Assembly (NCBI GenBank): GCA_007922305.1
Contig: ML677343.1
Span: forward strand, 29,021,915-29,085,914
Direction: 5' to 3'
Origin: Dermatemys mawii
Taxonomy: Eukaryota > Chordata > Testudines > Dermatemydidae
Length of the DNA stretch: 64,000 nt
Made by a program: the position numbers and the translations under genes. The notes below the pieces were generated by a model. The model saw only the letters and a list, made by a program, of their open reading frames with translations, was not told where the DNA came from and did not search any database. Below are positions 50,201 to 61,960 of the stretch, piece by piece (within the stretch, counting starts at the first letter, position 1; every line of letters begins with the position of its first letter).

Positions 50201-51020
50201 TTAATTCAAATTTTATGTGGCAGTAAAACTGTGGCAATTTGTAATGTTTACCTTGCAGAACCATTTACTGTAGCAAGGAACACTTATTTACTAGTAAATC
50301 TTCTTAACAACATCAAAAACCATTTTAAGATTGTGAAGATGTAACTGCTTACTTTAGTTTTCACAGCAAGATATCCAAAGTAATTTAGATTTTTGTATGT
50401 ACTCTATACAAACTATAGATTTTAAAGTTGTAAGAAGCTTGACCTTAAGTAGTCATGCTGTGATGAAAGTTTCTGTTTTGCTTTTCACTCAGTTCAAGAT
50501 TTGTTTATGAGACCAGAAAAGAATAAATGGCTGGAGACTGAGACCAACCTCTGCTTCAATCAATTTCAAGATCTGCAACCAAAAGAATTATCCTAACAGC
50601 AAGAGATCAACCTTGCTTATCTATAAAAGAGAACTCAGAGTTGCTCACTTTATTCTCTGCAACTGACTAAACATGAAAGAATGACCCAATTTCAAGTGAT
50701 AATCATATACTTACAGGATCAGTTAGCATAGTTCTCAGATGAGATGACAGAGCTAGCACTGCCAAACAGTTGAAAAGAACACCATTGATCACAGAGTACC
50801 AAAAGTCTTTGGAAGGCAGCAACATGACAAAAGTCACTACGAAGTCTGCATAGAAAACCAGAAACCACGTCATGACAGCACAGACCATGCCACAGCCATC
50901 ACGGATGAACCAAACCCTGTCTGCCATATCGGCTTCCGATGAAGAAGAATCATAGCTGTCATTTTCAGCAAGGAGGGGATGGTGCTCAATGTCACGGAAT
51001 CTGTGCCCCGATGACTGCAT
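35393..51020 (-). CDS. ZDHHC7: Palmitoyltransferase ZDHHC7, complete coding sequence, six exons
   Basis: Exons 51020-50715, 46577-46453, 43305-43209, 39458-39377, 36539-36409 and 35569-35393 join in frame to 305 residues; human ZDHHC7 is 308. It transfers palmitate to protein cysteines and sits in Golgi-type membranes with four membrane spans. Visible parts: an acidic serine-rich N-terminus; spans near residues 45-70 and 77-95; the DPG motif (residues 101-103, across a splice junction); the cysteine-rich domain with zinc-ligand cysteines; the DHHC motif with catalytic Cys157; two further spans (near 170-195 and 210-240); and the terminus GPEFSV. The start is the first ATG after the 5' leader and matches the family (MQSSGHR). 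The N-terminal serine run is three residues shorter than in human, which accounts for the length difference. ZDHHC3 is the nearest alternative; the N-terminal sequence and C-terminus favour ZDHHC7. No break seen. Confidence 0.96.
36409..36539 (-). CDS. ZDHHC7: ZDHHC7 exon: fourth membrane span
   Basis: The exon is 131 bases; the acceptor is attcttttcacag and the donor is gtaaaa. It encodes [20 protein letters not shown], then [18 protein letters not shown]. Confidence 0.95.
37133..37401. mobile_element. Truncated relative of the 32392-32697 hAT element
   Basis: Shares the right part (AGTAATTTTTGTTGTCAG, then AAGTTTGAGAACCCCTG) but lacks the left inverted repeat. Confidence 0.65.
38257..38291. 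repeat. (TA)n microsatellite
   Basis: About 17 TA units. Confidence 0.95.
39377..39458 (-). CDS. ZDHHC7: ZDHHC7 exon: third membrane span
   Basis: The exon is 82 bases; the acceptor is gtttatttccag and the donor is gtaagc. It encodes [19 protein letters not shown] and then CVRGQWT. Confidence 0.95.
39707..41485 (-). mobile_element. DIRS-like retrotransposon relic with inverted terminal repeats
   Basis: The left segment (39739-39893: TGCTCATGTCCATTTCA, AGCTCTAGTGCCCTCTGG) recurs inverted at 41330-41487 (complement: TGCTCATGTCCATTCCAC, AGCTCTAGTGCCATCTGG). Between them the minus strand encodes [17 protein letters not shown], an RNase-H-type motif characteristic of DIRS polymerases. In another frame it encodes [19 protein letters not shown]. 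RNase H with inverted termini fits DIRS. Frames are broken and most of the coding part is deleted. No tyrosine recombinase was found. Confidence 0.6.
39708..40002. repeat. Inverted repeat pair inside the DIRS-like left end
   Basis: GGTTACTAACCTTTCTGTAA at 39708 is repeated as its near-perfect complement, GTTACGGAAAGGTTAGTAACC, ending at 40002, about 245 bases apart. Confidence 0.75.
42217..43119. mobile_element. Non-autonomous TIR element, about 900 bases
   Basis: The ends ATTCCTGGGGGGATTCTGC and GCAGAATTCCCCAAGGAAT are inverted repeats. The interior is GC-rich on the left and AT-rich on the right with no transposase. The family is recalled as hAT-type; no clean target duplication is readable. 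Confidence 0.7.
43209..43305 (-). CDS. ZDHHC7: ZDHHC7 exon: DHHC catalytic motif
   Basis: The exon is 97 bases; the acceptor is ctccccccaag and the donor is gtgagt. It encodes [19 protein letters not shown], so the DHHC tetrad with its nucleophilic cysteine is intact, then [13 protein letters not shown] leading into the third membrane span. Confidence 0.97.
43306..46452 (-). other. ZDHHC7: ZDHHC7 intron
   Basis: AT-rich with an oligo-T run near 43341 and a short (GT)n at about 44120. No repeat family or coding signal recognised. Confidence 0.65.
46453..46577 (-). CDS. ZDHHC7: ZDHHC7 exon: start of cysteine-rich domain
   Basis: The exon is 125 bases and begins [16 protein letters not shown]. 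It includes [17 protein letters not shown], the first zinc-binding cysteines and histidines of the DHHC cysteine-rich domain. The donor is gtatac. Confidence 0.95.
47071..47375 (-). mobile_element. Penelope-like element, 3' end
   Basis: Read on the minus strand it has the turtle Penelope 3' sequence: a stretch containing CTTGATTATCACTAC, a (TG)n/(TA)n microsatellite, then GCATCCGATGAAGTGGGCTA, CTTATGC and a tail ending in GCCACAAGTACTCC. The coding part is missing. Assignment is from memory of turtle repeats. Confidence 0.6.
47786..48585 (-). mobile_element. Solo LTR, ERV-type, 800 bases
   Basis: On the plus strand it begins TGTCAGGGTTCC and ends TTATGACA. The flanks CTGGG (47781-47785) and CTGGG (48586-48590) are a perfect 5-base target duplication. 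Resemblance to a turtle LTR starting TGTCATAA suggests that the sense strand is minus. There is no internal region, so it arose by recombination between two LTRs. Confidence 0.8.
49021..49952 (-). mobile_element. CR1 LINE, 5'-truncated, reverse transcriptase C-terminal part
   Basis: On the minus strand, INDLEDG and RFADDTKLG (the catalytic ADD of reverse transcriptase) occur at about 49950-49880. A 204-codon frame (49766-49152) follows with CR1 motifs such as [31 protein letters not shown] and [11 protein letters not shown]. The two parts are in different frames, so the copy is frameshifted. The 3' end at 49021 has the CR1 terminus. Inactive. Confidence 0.9.
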
Positions 51021-51037
51021 GGTTTTCTGGACTTGCC
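50715..51037 (-). CDS. ZDHHC7: ZDHHC7 first coding exon
   Basis: The acceptor on the minus strand is ctttcttcag. Seventeen leader bases precede the ATG at 51020-51018. The exon has 102 codons: N-terminus, two membrane spans and the start of DPG. The donor gtaagt follows LTDP. Confidence 0.95.
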
Positions 51038-54000
51038 CTGAAGAAAGATGGAGAGTCTATGTTTATGCACAAATAAGCCATGAAAAATAGATGTCAACTT
51101 ATTTTTATGATGATAAACAAAACAAGTGATTACGAATTTACATTCTATGACTGTTTCAAGCTGTTTCTGTAAATAATTGAGAAAACTCATCTACAAGTCC
51201 TTAGTTGCAATTTTGTATGTTGTTTATTGAAAACTTATTATTTCTAAAAATATTTACTCTGATTGCAAGACTTCTTTAATTTTGTAAGTCTCATCTCTCC
51301 TCATGCATAGTCAGTTCTGATGACAGTATATATATATACTTCTGGTATATGCAATCAGCTATTTACAAAGTTTACAAAAGATAAGGAGATTTGTATAATC
51401 ACTCTGAGCCACTTGTGTGTGTAATAAATTTCTAAAGAGAAAATTCAGATAGGAGTTTTCTAATTTGCATGAATATCAAAAGCTGCTTTAGTATTCCTTT
51501 TGGATAATCTTTCACTTGACTAAGATTAGGTCTACCTGTGGTTTAAGATTCTGAATGCTACAAGGATGGTAAGAGGGCAAGCTGATTTTAATACAGTGGC
51601 CCAAGATTAAAACCAATCATCTATTTAAAAACAAAATACACAGTGCAAGGAAAATTAAAGGAAAATACACAGACTGGAGATTTATGTACAAATTTGTCAT
51701 ACTTTCTGGTGGCAAAATCTATTTGTAAACCAGCTGTGTGTAAAATCATGAGGCTGGTTTTCTTTGAGGCCATTTCTCCCCCACCCAATTAAAAAATATC
51801 AGTAGCTATTTTGAGTCCTCTAGCTTGTGTCTTAGAGGCTCTTAATTTAAAGAGGTTAATGACTAAGTCTACTGGTAAAATCATTTACACAGGGAACATG
51901 AGCTACTCCTGAATGCGAAAGATCGCAATGTTTTCATACTTTAGGCATCACTGTCGACATAGGAACAGATTCAGACTTGGAGCTTGTCCACATGCACATG
52001 GCACTGGTAGAACGAAAGGCGTGATGCTGCACTAATATAGTTAAACCGGTATGACTTTACGGTATAAAAAATTCTTAGCAGCTGTCTTAGTCAAAAGAAA
52101 AAAAAAACAGGGGAGCGGATGATTTAGTCTTATACAGTTTAAATCGTGTTTCCAAGAAAAAATTGCTATAGGCCCTGCAGCAGTAATTCTGATCAATTGA
52201 CACGGTAACTTAGCAGGAAGGCCAAGGGCTGCTCAAGTCACACAAACAGCTTTAGGCAAAAAAAAACCCTGTAAGGAATTATGCTCAGCAATGTTCTAAG
52301 CAGCAATTTAATCTTGCAGATGTTCTTCCTGCTATTCACATTTCCTATTTTTGTCTTTCAAAACAGTATTTAGTAGCCTAGAATATTTTCACATCATGAA
52401 GCAAAAATGGATGACAAACTAACTTTCATTTCTTCAGAGTTGTTGGTTGCATCACAGCCTTAATGGTAAATATGAGGTTTTCATATGGGCTATATTTTTG
52501 TCTTGTTGACTTGCCAAACATCATTTTTCTCCTTGCATTAAAATGGGGCTCCTGCTTTTCAGTCTTGACCAGTAGGGAAAAGCCCCTATTAAACTACAGC
52601 TGTTGTCTCTGACGAACTAACAAGCTACAGCAACAACCTGCTGAGTTGTCATATTGCCAATGAAATTTGACAGGATGGTTTCTCAGGTCCTGTGTGGATT
52701 TTCTGGAGACAAATATCAAAAACCTGACTGGTTCAATCTGAAAAGGGATGTTTTGATACATCTGCTTTGTGAAAACCTTCCAAAGGTTTTGTTTTCATGC
52801 AAATGTGGAATGAAAAAGTTCAAAAACTTGAAAGTTCTTGTAAAACAATTTTTTTTCCAGCACCTATAAGTAGCAGTGTGGAATGGTAGAATCAAAGTTT
52901 TATCAACAAACAGGAGACAGATTACAGTCTGAACACAAAGTTCCAAGAATAGCATGCAATCCTAGAAGTACACTCAGTCCTAAAATTGCTATTGATTCTG
53001 TTCTAGTAAAGGCCATATCAAAGGAACTTGAAAGCACTATATTGATTGATGACAGCTGAGCAGATGTCTCCAGTATTTTTACTGCGCTAATGGTAGCCTC
53101 CATACGACCTCTGGGATTTATGGTACTTTAGGTCATACCCCAAACCCTTGAGTATATTTGCTGCTTTGTTAATCCAAAATTATAATCTACAATCCTGACA
53201 TCTACCAACTAATTACTTAGGGACTCACACTTGGGGTAACTGTCAGACAAAGTTACACAAACATAGGTATCTTTCATACACTTTTCACCATTTTCCTGGT
53301 CTTTATTGCTAATTCTTAGCTATCCTAATTAAAAATGTTCCACCTACTCTCTCCCTCTGACTCTAGTGTCAGATTGCTAAAACAAAGATCCACTCCTTCC
53401 CAAGACAGATACTATTAACATACTGTAACTATGATTTGGAGTAGCTAAATTAAAATTTATTCCATGAAAGTAAATGTCCTTAAATCATAGCAACAGTAAA
53501 TCATGATGCTATTTGTCAAGTAAATTCTCTTTTGTACAAAAATCTTCTCTCATTTGAATGCAATACGCTAAAAATGCTCCTAACTACAATTGACAATAAA
53601 GATGGTTGCATTCTAGAAATTGTCTTGGGAAAACAAACTTTACTTCTCCAATATGATTCACAGTTAAATGAACCTGGTTAGGAAAGGTGTATTTTTTTCT
53701 AGTGTTTACTATTCAGTGACAATTCCAAATGACTTCACCGTTGAGCTACCAGATTAAAAAAAATATTTTTAATTTTGTACAGTTAATACTGCAGCCCCGT
53801 ACACATATGCCCACTAACATCACTAGGAGTTTATGACTCTAAATTGCATCTCAGGATCAAGTTTTTAGCTCTTTTTTGTAGCTGTAATATGAAGTTTTGA
53901 ATAAAACTATATGAATGACAACTGGAATTTAAGTTAATTAAAAAAACAAAAATGTCTTCCCAGGAAAGCAAGAAAAGACTATACGAAGACTCCTTAGGGA

Positions 54001-54564
54001 AATACACCTTTCAAGTACCTTTACAAAGGAATATATTACAAGAAAGTAACATGTAATTTGCAGGGAGCAAAGCTTTCAGACTTGGGATTGAACCTCAAAA
54101 TGGCACAAAGAACTGAAGGCAAAACAAACTCTATAAAACATCAACAGGATAACAACATAATGTATAATGTCAGGAAGTTTATCCATCAATGACTTAGAGA
54201 TGCAACAGGTTTTGGAACTTGTTGCCCACAAATTAAGGTAGCAAAAATCAGTAAAACTCAAGGGGCCATGTTGACTCAGAAAAGAGAAGTAATCCATAAA
54301 GATATTTCAGCTGGAATAAGGCTTTAGCAGCATAAAAATCAAACAAATCATCATAAATAAAAGCATACAAAAACATTTCCAACTAAGGGTTTACCCAGCC
54401 CATTGTACTTCAAGACAAATGAGAACTTTAGAAATTGATTCTTTTAATATTTTAACTTTAACCCTTTTCATTTTCAAGTTACTGTATTTTGTTTATGTCT
54501 AATAACTATTAAAGACAAATATAGCATAGATTAAAGTTTCAGCATAATACAAAAACTCACATAC
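51038..54564 (-). other. ZDHHC7: ZDHHC7 leader intron
   Basis: AT-rich. Near 51979 one end of a hAT-type hairpin repeat (GAGCTTGTCCACATG) may be present. Nothing else recognised. Confidence 0.6.
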
Positions 54565-54646
54565 CTCCCAAATGTTGTGTATGTTATTCTGACATCATGC
54601 CCTTCCTTCAGGCTTCTAAAATGTACATGGTCACATCTGATGTAAT
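54565..54646 (-). other. ZDHHC7: ZDHHC7 5'UTR exon 2 (predicted, non-coding)
   Basis: On the minus strand the acceptor ctgtcttttcag precedes an 82-base segment that ends at GGGAG before the donor gtatgtgag. It lies between the promoter exon and the first coding exon, as expected for a split leader. It has not been checked against transcripts. Confidence 0.6.
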
Positions 54647-56977
54647 CTGAAAAGACAGTCAAAAACTGGCTAGTACTGCACAGTTGCTTCAGGGAAATAT
54701 TTTAAGTATGCATAATCTATTATAACTGAAGGATTTTGGAAGTATAAGTATAGTATAGCAAATCTATATCAGTTATGAAGTAATTTTAGGACTAATCAGT
54801 CATGGAATCAATATATAGAACCCTACAGCGGGAACTGTGTTGACTATCTAACTGAAGGAAACAATTAACAAAATCTGTTCTGCTATGCAATTCTTCAATT
54901 TTTCTAGACAGACCAGATACACATTCTTTAAACATGATCTATTCCTCCATCATTTATCTGTCAAGTTTTATTCTTGTTTGGTGAAAATATAAGATAGAGC
55001 ATTAAAAGACCTCAATCTTCAGAGAGTAATAGTCAATCCACTCTTATTAGAGCTCCTCCTAATAAGGCATTTGGTAACAGCTGGGTAAGGCAAGTGGATA
55101 TATTACCGGAATAACAATGACATTAAGTGAAATGACTACCAGGCTGCTTAGACAGGGATTACAAAATTAGAGCTACTTTTAATGATGTTATTGCAGATTA
55201 AGCCACAATGTAATAACATTTGAAATTGACAATCACAAAAAATGTGTTATTATACAAATGACTATTTCAACTACTTAAACACCTTCAGATTTTCCAACAG
55301 CACTGAGCCAGGTCTCCAGTTTCCTTACATACAAATAGTCGCTGGCAAACGACTGTACTCCTCACACACTGCATCTGCAAGACTGCAGCACTATTTAATA
55401 TTAGACGCTGCATCAAGGTAGTTCTCAAGAACTTTCTCCCAATAGGAGTTGAAAGGAGTTTTTGGAAAAGGAGAGGGGATAACTAGTATGTCCCAACCTG
55501 TGTGTGTGTGTTATTCGCTAAAGTAAAAAAAACCACCATGATTTACGACCAACTGTAACAGGGAAGACTATCTTTTTTATAAGAAATAGCATCGTTCTGG
55601 AAAGTCCACTCACTGGTATTTTACAACAACAGGAAAAAAACCTCAATATACAAATAAGATTAAAAACACTTCAGCATTTTTTTTTCTGTTTTAGGTTTCC
55701 TTTTAAGTTACACAATGATCAGTTTTTATTTTAAATAAAATTCATGCTGTCGTTGTGGCACTGCAAAAGAAAAACCTTATCCTTTTGGACTGCGTGGCAA
55801 AGATTGCCGATCTCTGCTCTGACAGGCCAATTTGTAAAGCTTAAATGTGATTTACTTAAAACCACCTGAGTCTTAAGACAAAGTTACCTACAAAGCACAG
55901 GATTGGTGCAACAGACTTTTAGCTTATTGAAAGCAATAGATTGACCTTTCAAAGGTCAAAGCTTAAAATGCGGCAGTAATTCACACCTGAAGGAACATGA
56001 CACTACATATAATTCCATAGGAGCAGATAGCAACTGCCTGACATTGATAATATTCACCTTCACAGTGGTACACACATGACCCTGATCCTCAAGCTGTCAG
56101 CCAAAGCTAAGGCATCATATAAAAATCTCTTTGTGCAGAGAGATTAAGTTACTAAAACAGAATCAGTGTCTACTTTAGTAGAAGAATAAGTCACTTTTCA
56201 TTGAATCTCTGTAAGATCCTGGAAAGACCCTTTGTTAAAAAAGATATCTGTGACTAGCTCTAGATACTGTTAAGCACCTGACTCACCTATTATTGAGGAA
56301 TTACTCTATGTATTCAATAATCAAGGTCACACTGTAACAGCCTAAGCAGTAACAGAATAATTTGGTTTTCTGCAACTGAAGTTCAAAAAGGATTCTCTCT
56401 CCTCCCCATGTGACCCTTATATAAATGCTCATCTCTGAGAGCAAGAGGTGAATTTTGTTAAGAGTGTATATTTACATGGTCAAATTTAAAGAACTATTCT
56501 GAAGTCCCTATTATGCCTATTTCTGCTTATCACCACTTCATATTATTTCATTCTACAGCAAGTACATGCATTTGAGTAAAGAAATATTAGAAGTTTCCCT
56601 TTTTATCTTTAAAAAGGAAATGCTTCCTCACCCCCTCAACCTTCCAAAAAGCAACACAGTTAAACATTGCTAATTTAAAAAATGGCTACTTCAGCTGTAC
56701 CAAGACCACTGAATGCTTCATCTCATGACTGCACATGCCTCTATGTTGGTAACCCCCTACAAATGTCACTAAGACATGCCATCAAGGATTCTCAGATAGT
56801 TAAGAAAAAATAAGCTAGAATTACCAAATCTTATAGCATTTCTTAGGTATTTATAAATATCACCTATCAGAAACAAACCTGGGAACTTTACAATACAAAA
56901 TTAGCTTTAAGTTTATGTAAATCTCTGCATATCTTGTCCCTGAAATGGTTCAGTGAAGTCTGTTAAAACCTTGACAG

Positions 56978-57270
56978 AGGACTTGTCTACATGGTGTGTT
57001 AGTCTGCACAAGCAAAGGCGTAAATTCTAATGCACACCAGTGTGTCATGCACTAACTACTCCATGTGGACTCTGTTTGCACGCATTAAAAATTCCCTATT
57101 GCACGTTAATGTAGTCTTATTTCAAAACAGTACTACATTAATATACACAAGGGAACTTTTATTGCACTAACTGGGCTGTGTGGGCCCTGTTGATATGCAT
57201 GACATGCTGGTGTGCGTTAGAATTTACATGCCTCCTGGTGCGCACTAAGGCATCATGTAGACAAGCCCTA
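56978..57270. mobile_element. Hairpin MITE (hAT-type)
   Basis: The left AGGACTTGTCTACATGGTG and right CATCATGTAGACAAGCCCT are inverted repeats, and the inner GTGCATTAGAATTTA-type arms also mirror each other (TAAATTCTAATGCACACCAG with TGGTGTGCGTTAGAATTTA). Confidence 0.7.
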
Positions 57271-59330
57271 TGATACATCTTCCACTGCACCCTGAACTGT
57301 ACTAAACTGGCTACGGCAGGCAGGGATGTGGGATTTCTGAGTACACTGCCACCGATTCCACAAAATCCAGCCTCAAAACAACCCAGAAGTTATGAGAGGT
57401 GGAACTTAGGGTAGCCCTCAGTCTGCTTTCACATATACCAAAGATTCAGGTAGGCACCAGCCCAGAAAAAATAGAGGAAGTGCAAAGATGGCACAGAGTA
57501 TGCACGGATAGCTTAAGAATCAGGCAGTCATGACAGCCTCCCTGGCCCAGGCAGTTAAAATCAATTTCTCTTCCTCTTACCCAACAAAAGGAAAATTCAT
57601 TGTGTGCTTCTATTGCTACACATACGGGTGAAACATGGAGTCCCAAGTTGAGTTTTTCACAGGTCTGCAGATGCCATGCTAAGTTTAAGATGTGATTTTA
57701 AATCTATGAATATCTCATCTCCTACCTTTCCCTCCTCTCATTCCAGATCCAAAACCCTGCCCGAGTAACTGTCAACTTCCTTCTCCTGAATATCACTCAG
57801 CCTAACCATTCCCTGAAGCACTGATTACTGAAACCTCTTCCTTTCTGGCCTCTCACAACTTTTCAGTCTGTCCAAATGCCACAGATAGACATCTTTCATT
57901 TCCCTGTGCTCTGACCACCTTATCCACTCCCCCACATGCCACCTCTTTAGCCTCACCCCACAACACAGAGTCCTATAAAAATCTAATTTTCATTTCTCTC
58001 TCTGCTTCTCTCTTCCTACTCCTTCCTCCCAATGTGGTCTCAGGCCCAGAGCCACAGAAGTATTTAGATTCCCAACTTCCACTGATTGCATTAGAAGTTA
58101 GGAGCCTAAATACCTTTGTGGATCTGGACCTCGATCCCTTTGACTTATCCAGTCTCCTTTCCCACCTTCCTGCTTCATACCTTCTTTTGTGCTGTCTTCT
58201 GTGCCTGGTCTAGTATTCCTCTCCTCTTATTCCCACTTTAAACCACTTCAGGCAATCTCTCCTTGGCCTCCTTATAAATGTTCTCTTCACTAAACTGTTT
58301 TCCTGGCATACTGTATTTGCCTTGTTTTATTAGACTAAACTATCTGAGCAGGGAATGTGTCTTCTTGTACATAAAGTACTAAACAAATGATTGTTAAAAA
58401 ACTGTGTTATCAGCTCAGCACAGAAGGGCACAAAACCCCTCAACTCCTTCTGAAGTCAATGAAAGTTGAGGGAGCTCAGTACATCACAGGATTAGGCCTT
58501 TAACATTTTTTGAAGATGTTTTCACCATCACACAAGAAAGAGTAAAAAGTGGCTGTGCTGTAAAGTTATCAGTACAACAGAGAAAAGGACATAATGTATT
58601 ATAATGAAAATTTTATATTTAGAAATGACAAAAAATCTGCTGACAGCAGTATTTTTCTAACCACTATGTTCTTTCTCCTGCTTCTGAATCTAAAACAGTC
58701 CATCCTTATAAAGAATACTAAAAAATACAATTCACTACCAAGAAAGTGTATTATTTACTAACATTGCTATCTGGAATTTTTTCTATTAAAACTTTTTTCT
58801 GTAAGATTACCATTAGATGTTCACAAGGTTGTCACCCACATAAACTACAGCTCTGAGATGCCCTACATAAAAACAAGTATTGAGAATATATCTCTATAAA
58901 GACACATTCAAGTTACACCGCTATCACTCAGATACATTTATTTATTATCATGCTAAAAATACTGTTGTTTCATTTCATTGAACCCATCTATACTTACATC
59001 TTTTCATTTTAGATTTGTCATTGTCAGATCCTTACACAGGAATTAACTAGAAGATCTTATCTACTCACTGCCTGTGCTCAAAGTCAACACAGGATCTGAG
59101 CTGGCTGAAACTTCTGAAGTTCCACACTTGCAGCAGTCTAGGTTTAAGATACAGGGGGCAATTCTCCACTAACTTGCACCTTTTATAGCAATTTTACACC
59201 TGTGTAAATAAAGTGCAAAGTGGTTGCGATATAATATGCTACCTTTCTCATTTGGTAGCTCTTTATATAGATAAAAGTACTAGCCGAGGTGTAAGGCAGT
59301 TGAGAAACAGGCAGAGAGTTCTAGCCATTC

Positions 59331-59452
59331 TGTGCATCTGATGAAGTGGGCTATAGCCCACGAAAGCTTATGATGAACTAGACTGGTTAGTCTCTAAGGT
59401 GCTACAAACTCTTCCTTGTCTTATTTACCGACAGAGACTAACACGGTTGCTA
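59331..59452 (+). mobile_element. Penelope-like 3' tail fragment
   Basis: Reads GCATCTGATGAAGTGGGCTA, CCCACGAAAGCTTATG, GGTTAGTCTCTAAGGTGCTA and then CAGAGACTAACACGG, in the sense orientation of the tail. Confidence 0.6.
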
Positions 59453-60965
59453 ACCTTAAACCAGGCACAGAGTTGATAACCCACTGAAATAAACAGGCAG
59501 TTCACTTTTCTAGCAATATTTCAGTACACTCTTCCACAGCTGGAGTTGGAAAACCACGCAAAAAGACACACACTATAGATCTCAACTACAGCAGAGATTT
59601 GGCAGAAGGGGTAGCAGATTTGCCTCTACATAGATCCACTAACCAATAAGTGGTAGAAGTTCAAGTGACTAGATTACATTAGAAAGGACAGAGCAGCTGG
59701 ATAGAGGAGTTTGCTCCTGAAGAACACAGCACAGACTACATCTCTAGGCTGTGCACTGGTGGTAAAATTTGGGTCTTAGATGGTTCAGATCTCTATTTTT
59801 TTTAGATTCAGGCAGACCTGACTTCCACTGTTCACATTCTAGAGGGCTAGAAAGCTATTGCCTTTTCAAAAAAAAAAAAAAATTTCTCGCTACTAATGAG
59901 TTGATGCATCAAGATCCTAAATTACAAGTTCTAATATACGCGCTCCATCATTTCAAAGTTTATCAATTTAAGCTAAGTCCTTACCAACATTTGAATGTGG
60001 TTTGCCATGTTTACTACCTGTACTTTGCAGCACTAAGCTGACAACACATTTGTCTGTCAATCAGTATGCCCCACAAGTGAACTTTCCATTCAGGACTCAA
60101 CAAGTCAACAAAGATCAAAGCTGAACTATTTTCACAAGCCTGTAATGTTATTCCATTTTCAGTATTAATCTAAACCAGTATGACAAGTAATATTATTGTT
60201 ATTTTTTAAAAAACCAACCATTTTGTCTTTTGAGCATGCTACACATGCAAAATCTGCTGGTTCTTTCCCAAGCTTCACCAGCATCTCAGTTTCCAAATCG
60301 CTGTGTTAGACTATTAATTTATTCCTCTTGGGAGTAACCCAGTTAATGCTGTCATAAAACACAGGTGAAAACTATTTGATTCAGATACACACAGCACAAA
60401 GTATGTGAAATCAAAGTCAAAACAAGCAAGTTACAGAGACAGAATGATAAGATATGACATGTGCTTCTTCAATACAAAAGGCTTTCAGCTTCTGAACTCT
60501 AGATAAAACTGACACAAAATTCCTTTAGACTAGTGATGAGTCACTAGGTGTCAGTATTTTTCTACAAATCTGACAAATTAGATACAGCATCCCCTGACTG
60601 AGCCAATATTTCAGAAGATCTTCTAAGCCTGTTATGAATGCATAGTCCCATTGACTTCAATGGGATTACTTACGTCCTTGAAGCACATGAGTAAACATTT
60701 GCAGGATCAGGGTATATGTTTATACATTCGTAACTCCAGCAAACCACAGAAGAGTGATGAAGTTACAACTTGGGGTCTAGATATCATAGTACAGTGTATC
60801 CTACCCCACTGTACAATAAGCAGGGCATCCCAGGGGTTATCCAACTCCATAGTGTAGCTCACATTATGATTTTAATGTGCATATCTCACTTCTACTTGGA
60901 TTATGTCCCTTTGTTTGCACGCTCTTAATTTAATCTCCCCTTTTTATGTGTTCTTTTCCTCCCAG

Positions 60966-61114
60966 ATGGAAACAAAGAGGCAGTTCCATATAAGATAGAT
61001 AGATCTCTGCGGGCTATCCATAAGCACTGCCCAGACATGGGAAACTGTGGAACAGAACGCGGGGTGCACCAAGAAATTGAATTGCAACAACTTCTTCGCC
61101 TACTTCAGCACTAG
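60966..61114 (+). CDS. Possible terminal exon of an unrecognised gene nested in ZDHHC7 intron 1
   Basis: A strong acceptor (gttcttttcctcccag at 60950-60965) is followed by a frame open for 48 codons to TAG at 61112-61114, with AATAAA at 61125-61130. Entry phase 2 is the only open frame. The peptide runs GNKEAVPYKIDRSLRAIHKH and continues with CPDMGNCG and a leucine-rich end (ELQQLLRLLQH). I do not recognise the family and found no upstream exon on this strand. A 49-codon open frame arises by chance roughly one time in ten, so the case rests on the combination of acceptor, frame and poly(A) signal. It could be a small secreted or mitochondrial protein, a decayed gene or chance. Confidence 0.3.
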
Positions 61115-61514
61115 CGCTTTGCTTAATAAAAGTTTCAGATCTCTCTTACTTACAGGGTAAGTGAACTCAGGGGAAGTAAGTTGCCATTTTTATTAACTGT
61201 GATGCTAGCACTGTTTACTTCAAGTTGTTTTATTTTTCAATTTGGACTGCAGCACCAGCATGAGATTAAAAGTCTCAAACTAATTTCTTATTCAGTGGCT
61301 GCAGAAACTGAGAATATAATTGATTTTATTCAGCAGACTTTACCAGCCAAAGAGGGCAGCAAATCCCAGCTCTAACACACACACAGTTCATTGTAGTCAC
61401 CAATAATAGGATTTGGGGAATGTATTTGGAGGTGGGGTTGGAGGGAAAAGTTGGTTATGTCTGATATTGTATTGATTAAACTCAGCTGCCTCCCAGTGTG
61501 ACCCTCTGAATGAG

Positions 61515-61960
61515 ATGCAGACACTGCTCGGGGCTGGGCCATGGGGAGGGAGAGGGCTCAGTGCCAAGGCATATCCCATCCTTCCCCCACAACAAGGGAA
61601 GCAACAGCAGAGCCCTGGCCAGCGACCAGGGAAGAGGACTCCAGAGGAGAGATGGGGAATGGGAAGAGGTGGGAACAGAAGGCAAGACAGGGGGGACACA
61701 AAGGGAGCACCACAAGGCAGGGGAAGACAGGCGGGACGGGAGCTTTGGGCAACAGAACAAGGCAGGGATGCGGTTGGGGCAGCAGAGAAAAGTGGGAGCA
61801 TAGTAAGGAAAGGACGAGAGAAGGGGCTGGGGCAGAAGAGCATGAGGGACCGGGGAAGAAGGAACCAAGCCTGGGGATGGGGGGACAGAACACGGTGGGG
61901 ACAGGAGGAGCAATTGAGGGAGCACAGTAAGGTGGGGAGGGAGTGGGAGCAGCAGAGCAA
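61515..61960 (+). repeat. Purine-rich, G-rich low-complexity tract beside the ZDHHC7 promoter
   Basis: A long A/G-biased strand with recurrent GGGGACAG, GGAGCA and AGCAGAG words. Long open frames through it on both strands reflect composition rather than coding. Confidence 0.7.

Larger units (their letters stand above)
46578..50714 (-). other. ZDHHC7: ZDHHC7 intron with Penelope tail, solo LTR and CR1 fragment
   Basis: Contains three retroelement relics in one 4.1 kb intron, all oriented on the minus strand like the gene: 47071-47375, 47786-48585 and 49021-49952. Confidence 0.65.
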
